A DNA stretch of 64,000 nucleotides from Metabacillus endolithicus (GCF_023078335.1 NZ_CP095550.1:620001-684000); one strand, 5' to 3'. Shown: positions 44,656 to 53,992, counted from the stretch's first letter. Program-made: numbers and translations. The notes: generated from the letters alone by a model not told the origin.

Positions 44656-44805
44656 AATGGCACTCCTTTATTTTTTTCGTAATGATATTGTAACATAGCC
44701 ACTATTTTTCATGCCATTCATAGGGTTTGACCGTCTATACCCATATTGACGCTTAACAGTTGAAAAAACACAAATTCTTTGAAAAAGCCAAGCATAATGC
44801 CTGTG

Positions 44806-45432
44806 TTATATTTTTTCCAGACCATTCCACTCTGTTAGAAACTGCTCCAAAAAACCTTCGAGATATTGATGTCGCTCTTCAGCTAAAAGCTTTCCGGTTT
44901 TAGTGTTCATTAACTCTTTCAATTTTAATAATTTATCATAAAAATGCTGTATTGCATTAGACAAGTCCAAACCTTCCGGATCATAAATCACATTTCCTCT
45001 AGAACCAGCAAAAGCAAACGTCCTGGCTATTCCAATCGCTCCAATCGCATCTAAACGATCAGCGTCTTGAACAATTTTCCCCTCAAGTGAAAGCTGACCA
45101 GCTGAAATATGCTTTCTAAAGCTTATATTCTCAATGATAAAGAGAATTTCGTCCATTTCATTATTATCAACTTCCAATTCAATTAATAGTTTTTTTACAT
45201 CAGTCACTTCTAGTTTTATCTCATTTGACAGCTTGTCATCTATTAGGTCATGTAAAAGTGCAGCTGTTTCAACAATGAACATATTTACTTCCTCTTCATG
45301 CTTCCCGATAAGTAAGGCATTTTTTCTAACTCGATCAATATGCCACCAGTCGTGACCGCTACCCTCTTGCTTTAATCTTTCTTTCACAAAATCTTCTATC
45401 GTTTGTACGATAATTTTCTTTGTTTTCTCCAC
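44806..45432 (-). CDS. ypgQ: HD-domain phosphohydrolase YpgQ
   Basis: A 208-residue HD-superfamily protein. Metal ligands: His in GSGHDWWHIDRV, HD in ALLHDLIDDK and Asp in VQDADRLDAIGAIGI. B. subtilis YpgQ hydrolyses nucleoside triphosphates to pyrophosphate in vitro. GTG 45432 is chosen because GAGGAGTG lies 10 bases upstream; the open frame extends 17 codons further without a site. Confidence 0.88.
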   Translation of the reverse strand: MEKTKKIIVQTIEDFVKERLKQEGSGHDWWHIDRVRKNALLIGKHEEEVNMFIVETAALLHDLIDDKLSNEIKLEVTDVKKLLIELEVDNNEMDEILFIIENISFRKHISAGQLSLEGKIVQDADRLDAIGAIGIARTFAFAGSRGNVIYDPEGLDLSNAIQHFYDKLLKLKELMNTKTGKLLAEERHQYLEGFLEQFLTEWNGLEKI

Positions 45433-45576
45433 TTTAAAATTACACTCCTCATTCTTAAGAAACGATTTTTGAAATGATAACAATCTTTTTATAGAAACCT
45501 ATTAAGTACCAAATGCAAAAACACTGACTAGCTCATTTACATATACTACTTTATCAATTTTTAAAGGAGTATGTTC

Positions 45577-45822
45577 ATGAAAAACGCGAGAAACCAACAG
45601 CAACCAATGATCGGTCAAGCTTGGACTGGTAAGCATGTTATTCTTCTACATTGCAATGAACGAAATCAATTTAAGCAACTATATAGTAGCTATCATGCCC
45701 CAATCGAGCCACCTCGTCAAAATTGTGCTGAGACTTTGTCACAACTTTTTAGTATTGGATATAAAGTGAAACAAGTTACCAACCTTACCAAAGGACAACT
45801 ACAGTATTTGCTTGTTCTTTAG
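45577..45822 (+). CDS. Hypothetical 81-residue protein
   Basis: ATG 45577 follows AAAGGAGT by 6 bases; an ATG at 45571 is too close. The product (QQQPMIGQAWTGKHVILLHC, later LSQLFSIGYKVKQVTNLTKG) is mixed alpha/beta and basic. Not recognised. It shares a terminator with the convergent bsaA. Confidence 0.6.
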   Translation: MKNARNQQQPMIGQAWTGKHVILLHCNERNQFKQLYSSYHAPIEPPRQNCAETLSQLFSIGYKVKQVTNLTKGQLQYLLVL

Positions 45823-45829
45823 CTATTGA

Positions 45830-45858
45830 AAAAGAAGTCTAACGTTTAGACTTCTTTT
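45830..45858. terminator. Bidirectional terminator before bsaA
   Basis: Perfect 13-base stem AAAAGAAGTCTAA / TTAGACTTCTTTT with CGT loop. Confidence 0.85.
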
Positions 45859-46331
45859 AGTAACTTTTCAATATGAGGTTTGATTTCTTTTGGATTTGTA
45901 TTCGGTGAAAATCGCTCTATTGGTTGACCATTAGAATTCACAAGAAATTTTGTGAAATTCCATTTTATCGATTTTGTTCCAAGCAATCCTGGAGTTTCAG
46001 ATGCCAAATACTTAAATAATGGATGAGCATTTTCACCGTTAACATCAATTTTTGCAAACATTGGAAAACGAACACCATAGTTAATTTCACAAAAACTTTC
46101 AATTTCTTCATTATTACCCGGTTCCTGCCCCATGAATTGATTACAAGGAAAACCAAGAATGGTAAGACCTTGTTTATGATATTCCTCATAAAGAGTTTGT
46201 AATTCTTTATATTGAGGCGTAAAACCACATTTACTAGCCGTATTTACAATAAGAAGGACCTGATTCCGATATTCTTCCAATGTTTTTATTTCACCTTTGA
46301 TTGTTTCTACTTTAAATTGGTATAAACTCAT
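45846..46331 (-). CDS. bsaA: Glutathione peroxidase homologue BsaA
   Basis: A 161-residue thiol peroxidase: NTASKCGFTPQYKELQ (peroxidatic Cys), GFPCNQFMGQEPG (second Cys and Gln), IKWNFTKFLVN (Trp/Asn). Length and place near ypgQ-ilvD match B. subtilis BsaA. It is the shorter of two paralogues in the window (the other at 13.3 kb). AAAGGAGG precedes the ATG. Confidence 0.93.
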   Translation of the reverse strand: MSLYQFKVETIKGEIKTLEEYRNQVLLIVNTASKCGFTPQYKELQTLYEEYHKQGLTILGFPCNQFMGQEPGNNEEIESFCEINYGVRFPMFAKIDVNGENAHPLFKYLASETPGLLGTKSIKWNFTKFLVNSNGQPIERFSPNTNPKEIKPHIEKLLKEV

Positions 46332-46362
46332 TATTTGAAGCCTCCTTTTATTTGAAAATCTA

Positions 46363-46524
46363 TTACCTCTTGGAGTTCAGCCCTAATAGTGAAATTGAAT
46401 GGTCCAAAATATTTATTAAATCATCAATGGAATCTTCACCAAATAAAGTTTGAAATTCCACCATATATTTGTGATGATACTTGACGCTAAGGTCAGTTAT
46501 CTCTTTTGTTAAAAATAACTTCAC
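46363..46524 (-). CDS. Small protein coupled to the fhs operon, 53 residues
   Basis: GTG start overlapping the preceding stop as GTGA, with GGGGAAAA 10 bases upstream. The sequence (LFLTKEITDLSVKYHHKYMV, later DSIDDLINILDHSISLLG) is helical and amphipathic. Not recognised. Translational coupling is the main evidence that it is real. Confidence 0.5.
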   Translation of the reverse strand: MKLFLTKEITDLSVKYHHKYMVEFQTLFGEDSIDDLINILDHSISLLGLNSKR

Positions 46525-46868
46525 AAAATGTTGTTTTCCCCAACTTCTTTTAATTTTTTTAGTAATAATTCATCATATTCATGTGTACCGTTGTTCTCAC
46601 AGAAAGTCACAGTCACATAACAGCCGGGCTTTTCATTAGTTTCTAACAACTCTCCAGATAATTCCCGGTGAGGTATTTCCATTTCAATGATGATTGACCG
46701 TTTGCTTTTTCTAGCATCTTCAATTGTAATTAAATATTTTCTAACCATTGAGGCTAAGTCAACAATATCACTTCGACCAATAACGTTTATCTTCCCTTCA
46801 AGGTCCAAGTCATATATATATCCTTCTATTACTACTTTCAAGTTATCAAAGACAGTTGGATCAAACAT
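46521..46868 (-). CDS. Conserved-looking 115-residue protein downstream of fhs
   Basis: Nine bases after fhs, with AGGAGGTAAAT before the ATG. Mixed alpha/beta (DNLKVVIEGYIYDLDLEGK, later GCYVTVTFCENNGTHEYDE). Family not recognised. The arrangement suggests that it works with, or is carried along by, formate-tetrahydrofolate ligase. Confidence 0.65.
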   Translation of the reverse strand: MFDPTVFDNLKVVIEGYIYDLDLEGKINVIGRSDIVDLASMVRKYLITIEDARKSKRSIIIEMEIPHRELSGELLETNEKPGCYVTVTFCENNGTHEYDELLLKKLKEVGENNIL

Positions 46869-46877
46869 ATTTACCTC

Positions 46878-48569
46878 CTAAAACAAGCCAGTTGCCTTTC
46901 CATCTACTGAAACATCCATATTTAGAGCTGCAGGCTCAGATGGTAAACCTGGCATTGTCATGATATCACCGGTTAAAGCAACGATAAAGCCGGCACCTAA
47001 GGAGCCCTTTAATTCACGTATTGTGATCGTAAAGCTTTCAGGTCTACCTAACACAGAGGCATCATCTGTTAAAGAATATTGTGTTTTAGCCATACAAATA
47101 GGCAAATTGCTCCATCCCAAGAACTCAAATTCTTGAATTTGTTTCTTTGCTTTATTTGTGAACTGAACTCCTGTTGCTCCATAAACTTTACTTGCAATAT
47201 TGAAAATTTTCTGTTCAATCGAATCTTCATCTTTATATAGAAATTGAAAAGAATTTTCTCCCTCTTCAATAATCTTGAGTACTTTTTCAGCTAGTTCTAC
47301 TCCTCCATTGCCGCCATGTTCCCATACTTCACATAAAACAGCAGGATGACCTTCCTGATCACTCCAATTTAATAGTTCTGTTATTTCAGCTTCTGTATCA
47401 GAAACAAATTTATTAATTGCTACTACGTATGGCAGTCCAAAGCTTTTTATTGTTTCAATATGTTTTTTTAAGTTTGTTATTCCTTTTATTAGAGCATCCG
47501 TATTTTCTTGCTGTAATTGATCTTTCCTCAATCCACCATGCATTTTAAGAGCTCTTATTGTTGCGACGATGACAACAGCAGAAGGATTAAGCTTTCCAAT
47601 TCGAGATTTTATATTAAGGAATTTTTCCGCCCCTAAATCAGCACCGAATCCAGCTTCAGTTACCACATAATCTCCAAGCATTGTCGCCATTTTGGTCGCA
47701 AGCAAACTATTACAACCATGTGCAATGTTCGCAAATGGTCCACCATGAATTAGAGCCGGTGTATGTTCAATTGTTTGAACAAGATTAGGCTTTATCGCTT
47801 CTTTTAAAAGAAGAGTTAAAGCACCTTCAACACCCAAATCGGCCACTGTAACCGGGTCTTTTGAGTATGTATATCCGATTACTATCCTTGAAAGTCTCTC
47901 TCTAAGATTATCTAAACTGCTAGCTAAACATAAAACAGCCATAATTTCAGAAGCTACCGTAATATCGAAATGGTCTTCTCTTGGAATGCCATTTGTAGGT
48001 CCACCTAAGCCGATGGTAATATTTCGAAGAGCTCGATCATTTAAATCTAATGCTCGTCTCCATACAATTCTTCTAGGATCGATATTTAAATAATTTCCGT
48101 GGTGAAGATGATTATCAATAAATGAAGCCAACGCATTATTTGCTGTCGTAATTGCATGTATGTCACCTGTAAAATGCAGGTTTATTTCATCCATAGGAAT
48201 AACTTGAGAATAGCCGCCACCTGTAGCTCCACCTTTTAATCCCATTGTTGGTCCAAGCGAAGGTTCTCTCATTGCAATAATCGCTTTTTTGTTTAGTTTA
48301 TTAAGTGCTTGAGCCAAACCTACTGTTACTGTTGATTTTCCTTCTCCAGCTGGGGTTGGGTTAGTAGATGTAACTAAAATAAGCTTACCTGGTTCTTTCT
48401 CCTTTAATCTTTCTAAAACATCAAGAGAAATTTTAGCTTTATATTTTCCAAATAGCTCTAACTCTTCTTCCTTTAAATCTAAATGATTATTGGCTATTTG
48501 CTGTATTGGTAAAAGTGGTGTTTCAAGGGCAATTTCGATATCTGATTTAAATTTTTGATGACTATTCAC
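46878..48569 (-). CDS. fhs: Formate-tetrahydrofolate ligase
   Basis: A 563-residue ATP-dependent ligase making 10-formyl-tetrahydrofolate from formate. The nucleotide loop is [50 protein letters not shown] and the C-terminal [16 protein letters not shown] are signatures. B. subtilis 168 lacks fhs, so this is a metabolic difference from it. GTG start with GCGAGG upstream. First gene of a three-gene operon. Confidence 0.96.
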   Translation of the reverse strand: MNSHQKFKSDIEIALETPLLPIQQIANNHLDLKEEELELFGKYKAKISLDVLERLKEKEPGKLILVTSTNPTPAGEGKSTVTVGLAQALNKLNKKAIIAMREPSLGPTMGLKGGATGGGYSQVIPMDEINLHFTGDIHAITTANNALASFIDNHLHHGNYLNIDPRRIVWRRALDLNDRALRNITIGLGGPTNGIPREDHFDITVASEIMAVLCLASSLDNLRERLSRIVIGYTYSKDPVTVADLGVEGALTLLLKEAIKPNLVQTIEHTPALIHGGPFANIAHGCNSLLATKMATMLGDYVVTEAGFGADLGAEKFLNIKSRIGKLNPSAVVIVATIRALKMHGGLRKDQLQQENTDALIKGITNLKKHIETIKSFGLPYVVAINKFVSDTEAEITELLNWSDQEGHPAVLCEVWEHGGNGGVELAEKVLKIIEEGENSFQFLYKDEDSIEQKIFNIASKVYGATGVQFTNKAKKQIQEFEFLGWSNLPICMAKTQYSLTDDASVLGRPESFTITIRELKGSLGAGFIVALTGDIMTMPGLPSEPAALNMDVSVDGKATGLF

Positions 48570-48687
48570 TGTTTTTTCCTCGCTTTGTTGTTAAAATGAT
48601 CTTTAGAATATATTACCATACATCCTTATCCATCAATCAATATGTCAATTTATTAATGTAGAAAAACAATTATTTGAAATATATAAA

Positions 48688-48716
48688 TTGAATTATTTTT
48701 CTAAACTTTCTATAAT
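48688..48716 (+). promoter_or_regulatory. Sigma-A promoter of metA
   Basis: TTGAAT (48688-48693), 17-base spacer, TATAAT (48711-48716). Confidence 0.75.
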
Positions 48717-48745
48717 AAAGAATCAGTCATTTGTCATATTTATCA

Positions 48746-48765
48746 ATTATTGTTATGACAATAAT
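48746..48765. promoter_or_regulatory. Palindrome in the metA leader, possible operator
   Basis: ATTATTGT-TATG-ACAATAAT, 8-base perfect arms, about 23-42 bases after the expected transcription start and 27 bases before the start codon. The leader is too short for a SAM riboswitch, so a repressor site is the likely control. Confidence 0.6.
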
Positions 48766-48792
48766 ATAAAGTTTATTTCGGAGGTGTTTTCT

Positions 48793-49701
48793 TTGCCAAT
48801 CAATATTCCAAATCACTTACCAGCGAAAGAAATCCTTGAACAGGAAAATATCTTTATCATGGATGAAAATAGAGCATACTCTCAGGATATACGTCCTTTA
48901 AATATTATCATTCTAAATATCATGCCTGAAAAAGAAAAAACAGAAACACAGTTGTTACGACTATTGGGTAACTCACCATTACAGTTAAACATTACTTTTT
49001 TACGTCCTGAAACACATAAATCAAAAACAACTGCAATAGAGCACTTAAAGGAATTTTATACAACTTTTAGACATATCCAGCATAAAAAGTTTGATGGGAT
49101 GATTATTACTGGTGCACCAATTGAGCATTTGGAGTTCAATGAAGTCTCATATTGGCCTGAACTTCAAACAATTATGGACTGGACTAGAACAAATGTTACC
49201 TCAACTTTACATATTTGTTGGGGTGCCCAAGCAGGACTTTACCATCACTATGGCGTAAATAAATATCAATTGGATAAAAAATGCTTTGGAATTTTTGAGC
49301 ATGAAATTGTAGATCCAACAGTAAAATTGGTAAGAGGTTTTGATGACCTTTACTTTGTTCCACACTCTAGACATACAGATGTATTAAAAGAGGAAATTGA
49401 ACGAGTTGAAGATCTTCAAATTCTTTCTTATTCCGATAAAGCGGGAGTTTGTTTAGTGATGTCACAGGATGGTAAACAAATCTTTTTAACAGGGCATCCT
49501 GAATATGAATTAACTTCATTAAAAGATGAATATGAACGTGATCTTTCAAAGGGCCTGGAAATCGAGATGCCAGAAAATTATTTTAAAAATAACGATCCTA
49601 AAAATAGACCAATACAGTGTTGGAGGTCACATGCGAACCTACTGTTTGTGAATTGGCTGAACTATTACGTATACCAAGAAACACCGTATATTTGGGATTG
49701 A
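48793..49701 (+). CDS. metA: Homoserine O-acetyltransferase MetA
   Basis: A 302-residue enzyme acylating L-homoserine for methionine synthesis; in Bacillus the MetA-type enzyme uses acetyl-Co[49 protein letters not shown] (catalytic Cys) and [18 protein letters not shown] are family blocks. TTG 48793 is the start, with GGAGGTG 7 bases upstream; the longer open frame upstream lacks a site and starts inside the promoter. Confidence 0.94.
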   Translation: MPINIPNHLPAKEILEQENIFIMDENRAYSQDIRPLNIIILNIMPEKEKTETQLLRLLGNSPLQLNITFLRPETHKSKTTAIEHLKEFYTTFRHIQHKKFDGMIITGAPIEHLEFNEVSYWPELQTIMDWTRTNVTSTLHICWGAQAGLYHHYGVNKYQLDKKCFGIFEHEIVDPTVKLVRGFDDLYFVPHSRHTDVLKEEIERVEDLQILSYSDKAGVCLVMSQDGKQIFLTGHPEYELTSLKDEYERDLSKGLEIEMPENYFKNNDPKNRPIQCWRSHANLLFVNWLNYYVYQETPYIWD

Positions 49702-49840
49702 AAGTCTCGCAAACTATTTATCTAACCACAATTCTATTTAAAAATTCAATATTTTTTACAACCACTTTACATCTTAAGAAATACTTAATAATTGCTTTAT
49801 AAAAAAGTAATAATTATATGGTAATCTTTAAGACAAATTG

Positions 49841-49879
49841 AGTTCATATTTTACATATAGTTTGATATGAACTTTTTTT
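49841..49879 (+). terminator. Terminator between metA and ugtP
   Basis: Stem AGTTCATAT / ATATGAACT and a run of seven T. Confidence 0.82.
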
Positions 49880-49917
49880 CTTGTAATGATCCGTTTCTTT
49901 ACTAGATTGAGGTGAAA

Positions 49918-51072
49918 ATGTTGAAAAGAAATTCGAAGGTGTTAATTTTGACAGCTAAATATGGCAATGGTCATGTTCAAGTTGCAAAGACATTAGAAGA
50001 TAAGTGTAAGCAGATGGGTTTTAGCAAGGTAATTGTGTGTAATCTTTACTCGGAATCTTTTCCCGTTTTTTCAGAAATAACCCAATACTTATATTTAAAA
50101 AGTTTCTCAATCGGAAAACAATTTTATCGCCTGTTTTACTACGGAGTTGATAAAATTTATAACAAAAGAATGATGAACCTTTATTTTAAAATGGGGCACA
50201 AACGTTTGCATCAAATCGTGACAAGTGAGCAACCCGACATGATCATTAATACCTTCCCAATGATTGTTGTTCCTGAATATCGTCGTAAGACTGGTACAGT
50301 GATTCCCACGTTTAATGTCCTGACTGACTTTTGTTTACACAGAATTTGGGTTCATGAAAATATTGATAAATATTATGTTGCTACAAATCATGTTAAGGAG
50401 AAACTTTTACAACTTGGCATCCATCCAAGCACAATAAAAGTCACAGGAATACCTATTCGGAAACAATTCGAAGAAAAAATGGATTTAAACGAAATCTATG
50501 AAAAATACAAGTTAGATCCTGATAAGAAAACATTACTTATCGTCGCAGGTGCACATGGAGTTTTAAAAAATGTTAAGGAATTATGCCAATCATTTATTAA
50601 ACAAAGTGAACATATTCAAACCGTCGTTGTTTGTGGAAACAATACTTTACTAAAAGAAACGCTGGATCCTCTCGCTACTCAGTATCCTGAGCAATTTAGT
50701 GTATTAAGTTATGTTGAGCGAATTGATGAGTTATACCGAGTTGCTTCATGCATGATAACAAAGCCAGGGGGTATTACTCTAACAGAAGCAACTGCAATTG
50801 GGTTACCTGTTGTCCTTTTTAAACCTGTTCCTGGTCAAGAAAAAGAAAATGCCCACTTTTTTGAAGATAATTCTTCCGCAATTATTATTAATCAAATTGA
50901 AGATATTTTTGATGAAGTAAATCAATTATTGGCAGATGATCTAAAGTTACAAAAAATGAGAGACAATATTAAAAAACTACATGTGCCTAATTCTTCAGAT
51001 ATTATTATTGAAGATATGATAAAAGAAGCTTCTTACATTAGAGATAAAAAAGTAATGGCGGGGATTCCGTAA
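49918..51072 (+). CDS. ugtP: Processive diacylglycerol beta-glucosyltransferase UgtP
   Basis: A 384-residue GT28 glycosyltransferase that moves glucose from UDP-glucose to diacylglycerol for glycolipids and the lipoteichoic-acid anchor. SKVLILTAKYGNGHVQVAK is the lipid-acceptor end; KPGGITLTEATAIGLPVV and PVPGQEKENAHFF bind UDP-glucose. It is closely similar to B. subtilis UgtP (382 residues), which also delays FtsZ assembly in rich media. The preceding terminator and GAGGTGA fix the start. Confidence 0.95.
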   Translation: MLKRNSKVLILTAKYGNGHVQVAKTLEDKCKQMGFSKVIVCNLYSESFPVFSEITQYLYLKSFSIGKQFYRLFYYGVDKIYNKRMMNLYFKMGHKRLHQIVTSEQPDMIINTFPMIVVPEYRRKTGTVIPTFNVLTDFCLHRIWVHENIDKYYVATNHVKEKLLQLGIHPSTIKVTGIPIRKQFEEKMDLNEIYEKYKLDPDKKTLLIVAGAHGVLKNVKELCQSFIKQSEHIQTVVVCGNNTLLKETLDPLATQYPEQFSVLSYVERIDELYRVASCMITKPGGITLTEATAIGLPVVLFKPVPGQEKENAHFFEDNSSAIIINQIEDIFDEVNQLLADDLKLQKMRDNIKKLHVPNSSDIIIEDMIKEASYIRDKKVMAGIP

Positions 51073-51125
51073 ACTATTAGTGTCTTAAACGGATGAGAGG
51101 TTTACCTTACTATCTGGAGGCCGAA

Positions 51126-52121
51126 ATGGATACAAGTACTCACATAATAATGGGATTTGGTTTAGCTGGTTTAGCTTATATTGATCCTGCTGTCGCGGGT
51201 AGTCCTGAATTAGCACAAGCTATTATGGTTGGTACGGTCATAGGATCAAATGCACCAGATTTTGATTACGGAATTAAACTTTTAAAAGGTAATGGCATGT
51301 ATATTGAGCATCATAGAGGTGCCTCTCATTCTATCCCTGCCCTTTTTCTTTGGACAGTACTTATTTCATGTTTTACGTTTCTCTTTTTTAAGGACGTTTC
51401 ATTCTTTCCTTTACTTTATTGGACTTTTTTAGCAGTTATCTTACATGTTGGATTTGATATTTTAAATGCATATGGTACTCAAGCTGCAAGACCATTAACA
51501 AAAAAATGGTTGTCATTAAACTTTGTCCCGTTATTTGATCCATTTATCATCTTGGTTCACCTAATTTGTTTTTCATTTTGGACTATTGGATTTCATTCTG
51601 GATTTGTATTTTTATGGGGATATATCGTGATTATTGGTTATCTTGTTGTTCGTTTTTTCATATCACTAAAAAACAAAAAACAAGTTATTCAATCGATGGA
51701 TATGAAAGGAATTTGTACAATTGTTCCAACTGTATGGCTTCGCAAATGGCATGTTGTGTTCGAAACAGATCAAATTTATTATGTTGGTATTCTTGATAAA
51801 AATGGTCTTCACCCTATCCATACTTTCGAAAAACATGATCAACTTTGCCCTTTTATTATTGCTTCCCAGGACGATCATAATGTAAAACATTTTCTAGCAA
51901 ATTCAGGGCATGTTCATGCTATGTATGTTCCTCATCCAAAAGGATATGAAGTCCGTTGGATTGATCTGAGATTTCGTCATAATCATCATTACCCATATAT
52001 GGCAGTGGTTAAACTTGATAAGAATCTTCAAGTTATCTCTTCATATACAGGGTGGATTTATCAGTCAAAGAAACTTCAACAAAAGCTTGTGCCCTCAAAA
52101 AACAATGCTGTACAAATGTAG
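51126..52121 (+). CDS. yfhP: Membrane-bound metal-dependent hydrolase, YfhP/YdjM type
   Basis: A 331-residue protein: MDTSTHIIMGFGLAGLAY, NAPDFDYGIKLL, EHHRGASHSIPALFL and HVGFDILNAYGTQ carry the His/Asp metal motifs of the YdjM family, with four to five membrane helices and a soluble C-terminal domain of 130 residues. ATG 51126 follows GGAGG by 5 bases. It lies 54 bases after ugtP without a terminator, so it may be co-transcribed. Function unknown; B. subtilis YfhP is the close relative. Confidence 0.85.
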   Translation: MDTSTHIIMGFGLAGLAYIDPAVAGSPELAQAIMVGTVIGSNAPDFDYGIKLLKGNGMYIEHHRGASHSIPALFLWTVLISCFTFLFFKDVSFFPLLYWTFLAVILHVGFDILNAYGTQAARPLTKKWLSLNFVPLFDPFIILVHLICFSFWTIGFHSGFVFLWGYIVIIGYLVVRFFISLKNKKQVIQSMDMKGICTIVPTVWLRKWHVVFETDQIYYVGILDKNGLHPIHTFEKHDQLCPFIIASQDDHNVKHFLANSGHVHAMYVPHPKGYEVRWIDLRFRHNHHYPYMAVVKLDKNLQVISSYTGWIYQSKKLQQKLVPSKNNAVQM

Positions 52122-52133
52122 CGGTATTTCTCT

Positions 52134-52166
52134 AAAGGTGTCCGGTTTTTTGACCGGACATCTTTT
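52134..52166 (+). terminator. Terminator after yfhP
   Basis: Stem AAAGGTGTCCGGT / ACCGGACATCTTT with T-rich tail. Confidence 0.85.
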
Positions 52167-52293
52167 CTTTCATTTAAAGAGATCTTATGTTTAAGGAATA
52201 TATTTTCACATTCAACAAAAAATAACTTCTGTATGATAAATCATTACTCATACATAGATTAGGAAATGTTTTCTTAATAAGAGGAGGATTATG

Positions 52294-52446
52294 ATGACAA
52301 AAAAATATAATAAAGGTAGTAAAAATCAAAACTCGCCACAAAACGGAATGAATCAAATGGAGTTTGCTGAAGAACATATTGCCGGAGACAATAGCAAAGG
52401 AAACAAACGAAATAAAGATCAAAGAGACAAAACAAGAATGGAATAA
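52294..52446 (+). CDS. Small hydrophilic protein, 50 residues
   Basis: Two adjacent ATG codons follow GAGGAGGATT; the second (52294) is better spaced. The product is Lys/Asn/Gln-rich (MTKKYNKGSKNQNSPQNGMN) and ends in a charged stretch; no hydrophobic segment. Spore-protein-like composition, family not recognised. Followed by a terminator. Confidence 0.65.
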   Translation: MTKKYNKGSKNQNSPQNGMNQMEFAEEHIAGDNSKGNKRNKDQRDKTRME

Positions 52447-52462
52447 ATAAATTTCCACATGC

Positions 52463-52488
52463 AAAAGGCGGGTTATCCCCCGCCTTTT
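52463..52488. terminator. Bidirectional terminator before the HPr gene
   Basis: Stem AAAAGGCGGG / CCCGCCTTTT, 6-base loop. Confidence 0.88.
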
Positions 52489-52497
52489 AACCAGTTA

Positions 52498-52764
52498 TTA
52501 CTCTCCTAGGCCTTCTGTAGTAATAGCGCGTTCAACAGCTTCTAGTGCTGCTTGTTCATCGCTTCCACTTGCTGTAATTGTCACTTTTGTTCCTTTAGAG
52601 ATACCAAGTGACATTACGCCCATAATTGATTTTAAGTTAACTGTACGACCATTAGCCTCTAAGTTAACATCAGCTGTAAATGAATTTACTGCATTCACTA
52701 AAGCTGTTGCTGGTCTAGCGTGTAAACCTGCTTCACTTGTGATTGTAAACGATTTTTCTACCAT
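52498..52764 (-). CDS. ptsH: HPr-family phosphocarrier protein (His15 and Ser46 present)
   Basis: An 88-residue HPr. GLHARPATALV carries the phosphorylatable His15, and NLKSIMGVMSLG the regulatory Ser46 used by HPr kinase. Since Crh has Gln at 15, this is a true HPr rather than Crh. It stands alone between terminators, not beside ptsI, so it may be an extra copy or the sole HPr in an unusual place. ATG 52764 follows AAGGGGG. Confidence 0.9.
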   Translation of the reverse strand: MVEKSFTITSEAGLHARPATALVNAVNSFTADVNLEANGRTVNLKSIMGVMSLGISKGTKVTITASGSDEQAALEAVERAITTEGLGE

Positions 52765-52908
52765 TTTTAAATCCCCCTTCACATAAGCACTTTGGAAAGA
52801 TGATTATGTATTCATCTTTACTCGCCAAAAACTTTTGACATGTATCAACACTATTATAAACTTTTTTTGAAAAAAGGGAACTAAATTTTCCATTAACTAT
52901 TGTCTCTT

Positions 52909-53164
52909 TTAGCCTATTTTATATACATGATCTAATGGTATTTCATGATGAATATGTAACGTAATAGTATCTGTGTTCATTCGTTCTACAACGATAAAAT
53001 TTTCTTCATGATCTTGAATTAAAATGATGGAAGATTTTCTTAAATACAATAGTTTATTTCCTACATTAACAATAGCTTGATAAAGCTCTATTAAACTCTG
53101 AATCATCTATTTTTTTTGAGGACGTAATAATGATGCTACTTCCATTTAAATCAAACTTACGCAT
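52909..53164 (-). pseudogene. Hypothetical 84-residue protein, frameshifted
   Basis: An ATG at 53164 with GGAGTGG 6 bases upstream opens a frame (MRKFDLNGSSIIITSSKKID) that stops early. Dropping one base in the run of three A at 53093-53095 (plus strand) joins it to a downstream frame that has no ribosome-binding site of its own (ELIELYQAIVNVGNKLLYLR through HHEIPLDHVYKIG). The joined product is a plausible small alpha/beta protein. Not recognised. Confidence 0.5.
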
Positions 53165-53446
53165 TAAGATCCACTCCATACTTTTTAATCATTATATGCT
53201 TGTGTTATGTAAGTATTATCTATTCCACAAATGTAAGTTTCTGAAAGTTTTGTTAAAACATTTTTCTTGACCTTGACGGTTATCTTTAGATTAGTGTATA
53301 GTTAAATTATCATTAAGCTGAGTATATATTGTAATAATACATCTCAGAAAATCTATCATCCTTGTTAAAATCTACATATCATATTCATTAATGATAAAAT
53401 TTTTTTTAGCACCACCCGTGCTACAGTATTAGGAGGATTAAGTACT
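53165..53446 (+). promoter_or_regulatory. cspD promoter and long 5' leader
   Basis: TTGACG (53273-53278), 18-base spacer, TATAGT (53297-53302), then a leader of about 138 bases ending in a hairpin TAGCAC-CACCC-GTGCTA (53408-53424) and AGGAGG. Long leaders of this size control cold-shock mRNA in many bacteria. The left part of the region holds nothing I can name. Confidence 0.65.
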
Positions 53447-53647
53447 ATGCAAAACGGTAAAGTAAAATGGTTTAACAATGAAAAAGGTTTTGGATTCATC
53501 GAAGTTGAAGGCGGAGACGATGTATTCGTACACTTCACTGCTATCCAAGGCGATGGTTACAAATCATTAGAAGAAGGTCAAGAAGTTTCCTTTGAAATCG
53601 TTGAAGGTAACCGCGGACCACAAGCTGCTAACGTTACAAAGTTATAA
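53447..53647 (+). CDS. cspD: Cold-shock protein CspD
   Basis: A 66-residue OB-fold protein with both RNA-binding motifs, [10 protein letters not shown] and DVFVHFTAI. It keeps RNA unfolded in the cold and during growth. The gene order ugtP, cspD, ypzA, ypeQ matches B. subtilis, so it is called cspD. It is preceded by a long leader and followed by a strong terminator. Confidence 0.95.
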   Translation: MQNGKVKWFNNEKGFGFIEVEGGDDVFVHFTAIQGDGYKSLEEGQEVSFEIVEGNRGPQAANVTKL

Positions 53648-53692
53648 TCACAAGATTTCATACGTGTGATTTAACCATAAACAACTAGATTT

Positions 53693-53724
53693 AAAAGAGG
53701 CTGGATTTTTCAGCCTCTTTTTTG
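53693..53724 (+). terminator. cspD terminator
   Basis: Stem AAAAGAGGCTG / CAGCCTCTTTT. Confidence 0.9.
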
Positions 53725-53791
53725 CGTTTATTATTATGTAACCAATCGTTAGATAATATGACTTGACCTTCAGTTTTTGTTGGCTCTCCTT

Positions 53792-53992
53792 TTATTTTGT
53801 CATGCCAGACTTCTGACTGATCAATAAATATTCGATTGCTTTAACATTTTGCTTAATACTTTTTTCAATTCTACTAACCTCATTTGAATTGAATATATTT
53901 GCGTTGTTCGCTATAAAGACCAATTTGTCAAGATCTTTATAAATTTCAGAAAATGCTTCTTTAATAGATGAATCTAACGGCTCAGTTGCCAT
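53792..53992 (-). CDS. Hypothetical 66-residue helical protein
   Basis: ATG 53992 has GGAGGAGAG 7 bases upstream. The product (ATEPLDSSIKEAFSEIYKDL, later RIEKSIKQNVKAIEYLLISQ) is an amphipathic helical hairpin. It occupies the place of degR in B. subtilis but does not look like DegR. Not recognised. Confidence 0.6.
   Translation of the reverse strand: MATEPLDSSIKEAFSEIYKDLDKLVFIANNANIFNSNEVSRIEKSIKQNVKAIEYLLISQKSGMTK

Noticed and set aside
48688..48792. N-terminal extension of MetA by 35 residues
   Set aside because: It starts inside the promoter -35 element and has no ribosome-binding site; the TTG at 48793 gives the family length.
48570..48792. SAM riboswitch before metA
   Set aside because: No conserved S-box core and the leader is too short.
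52174..52464. 96-residue minus-strand open frame
   Set aside because: Antisense of the 50-residue gene at 52294, which has a strong ribosome-binding site.
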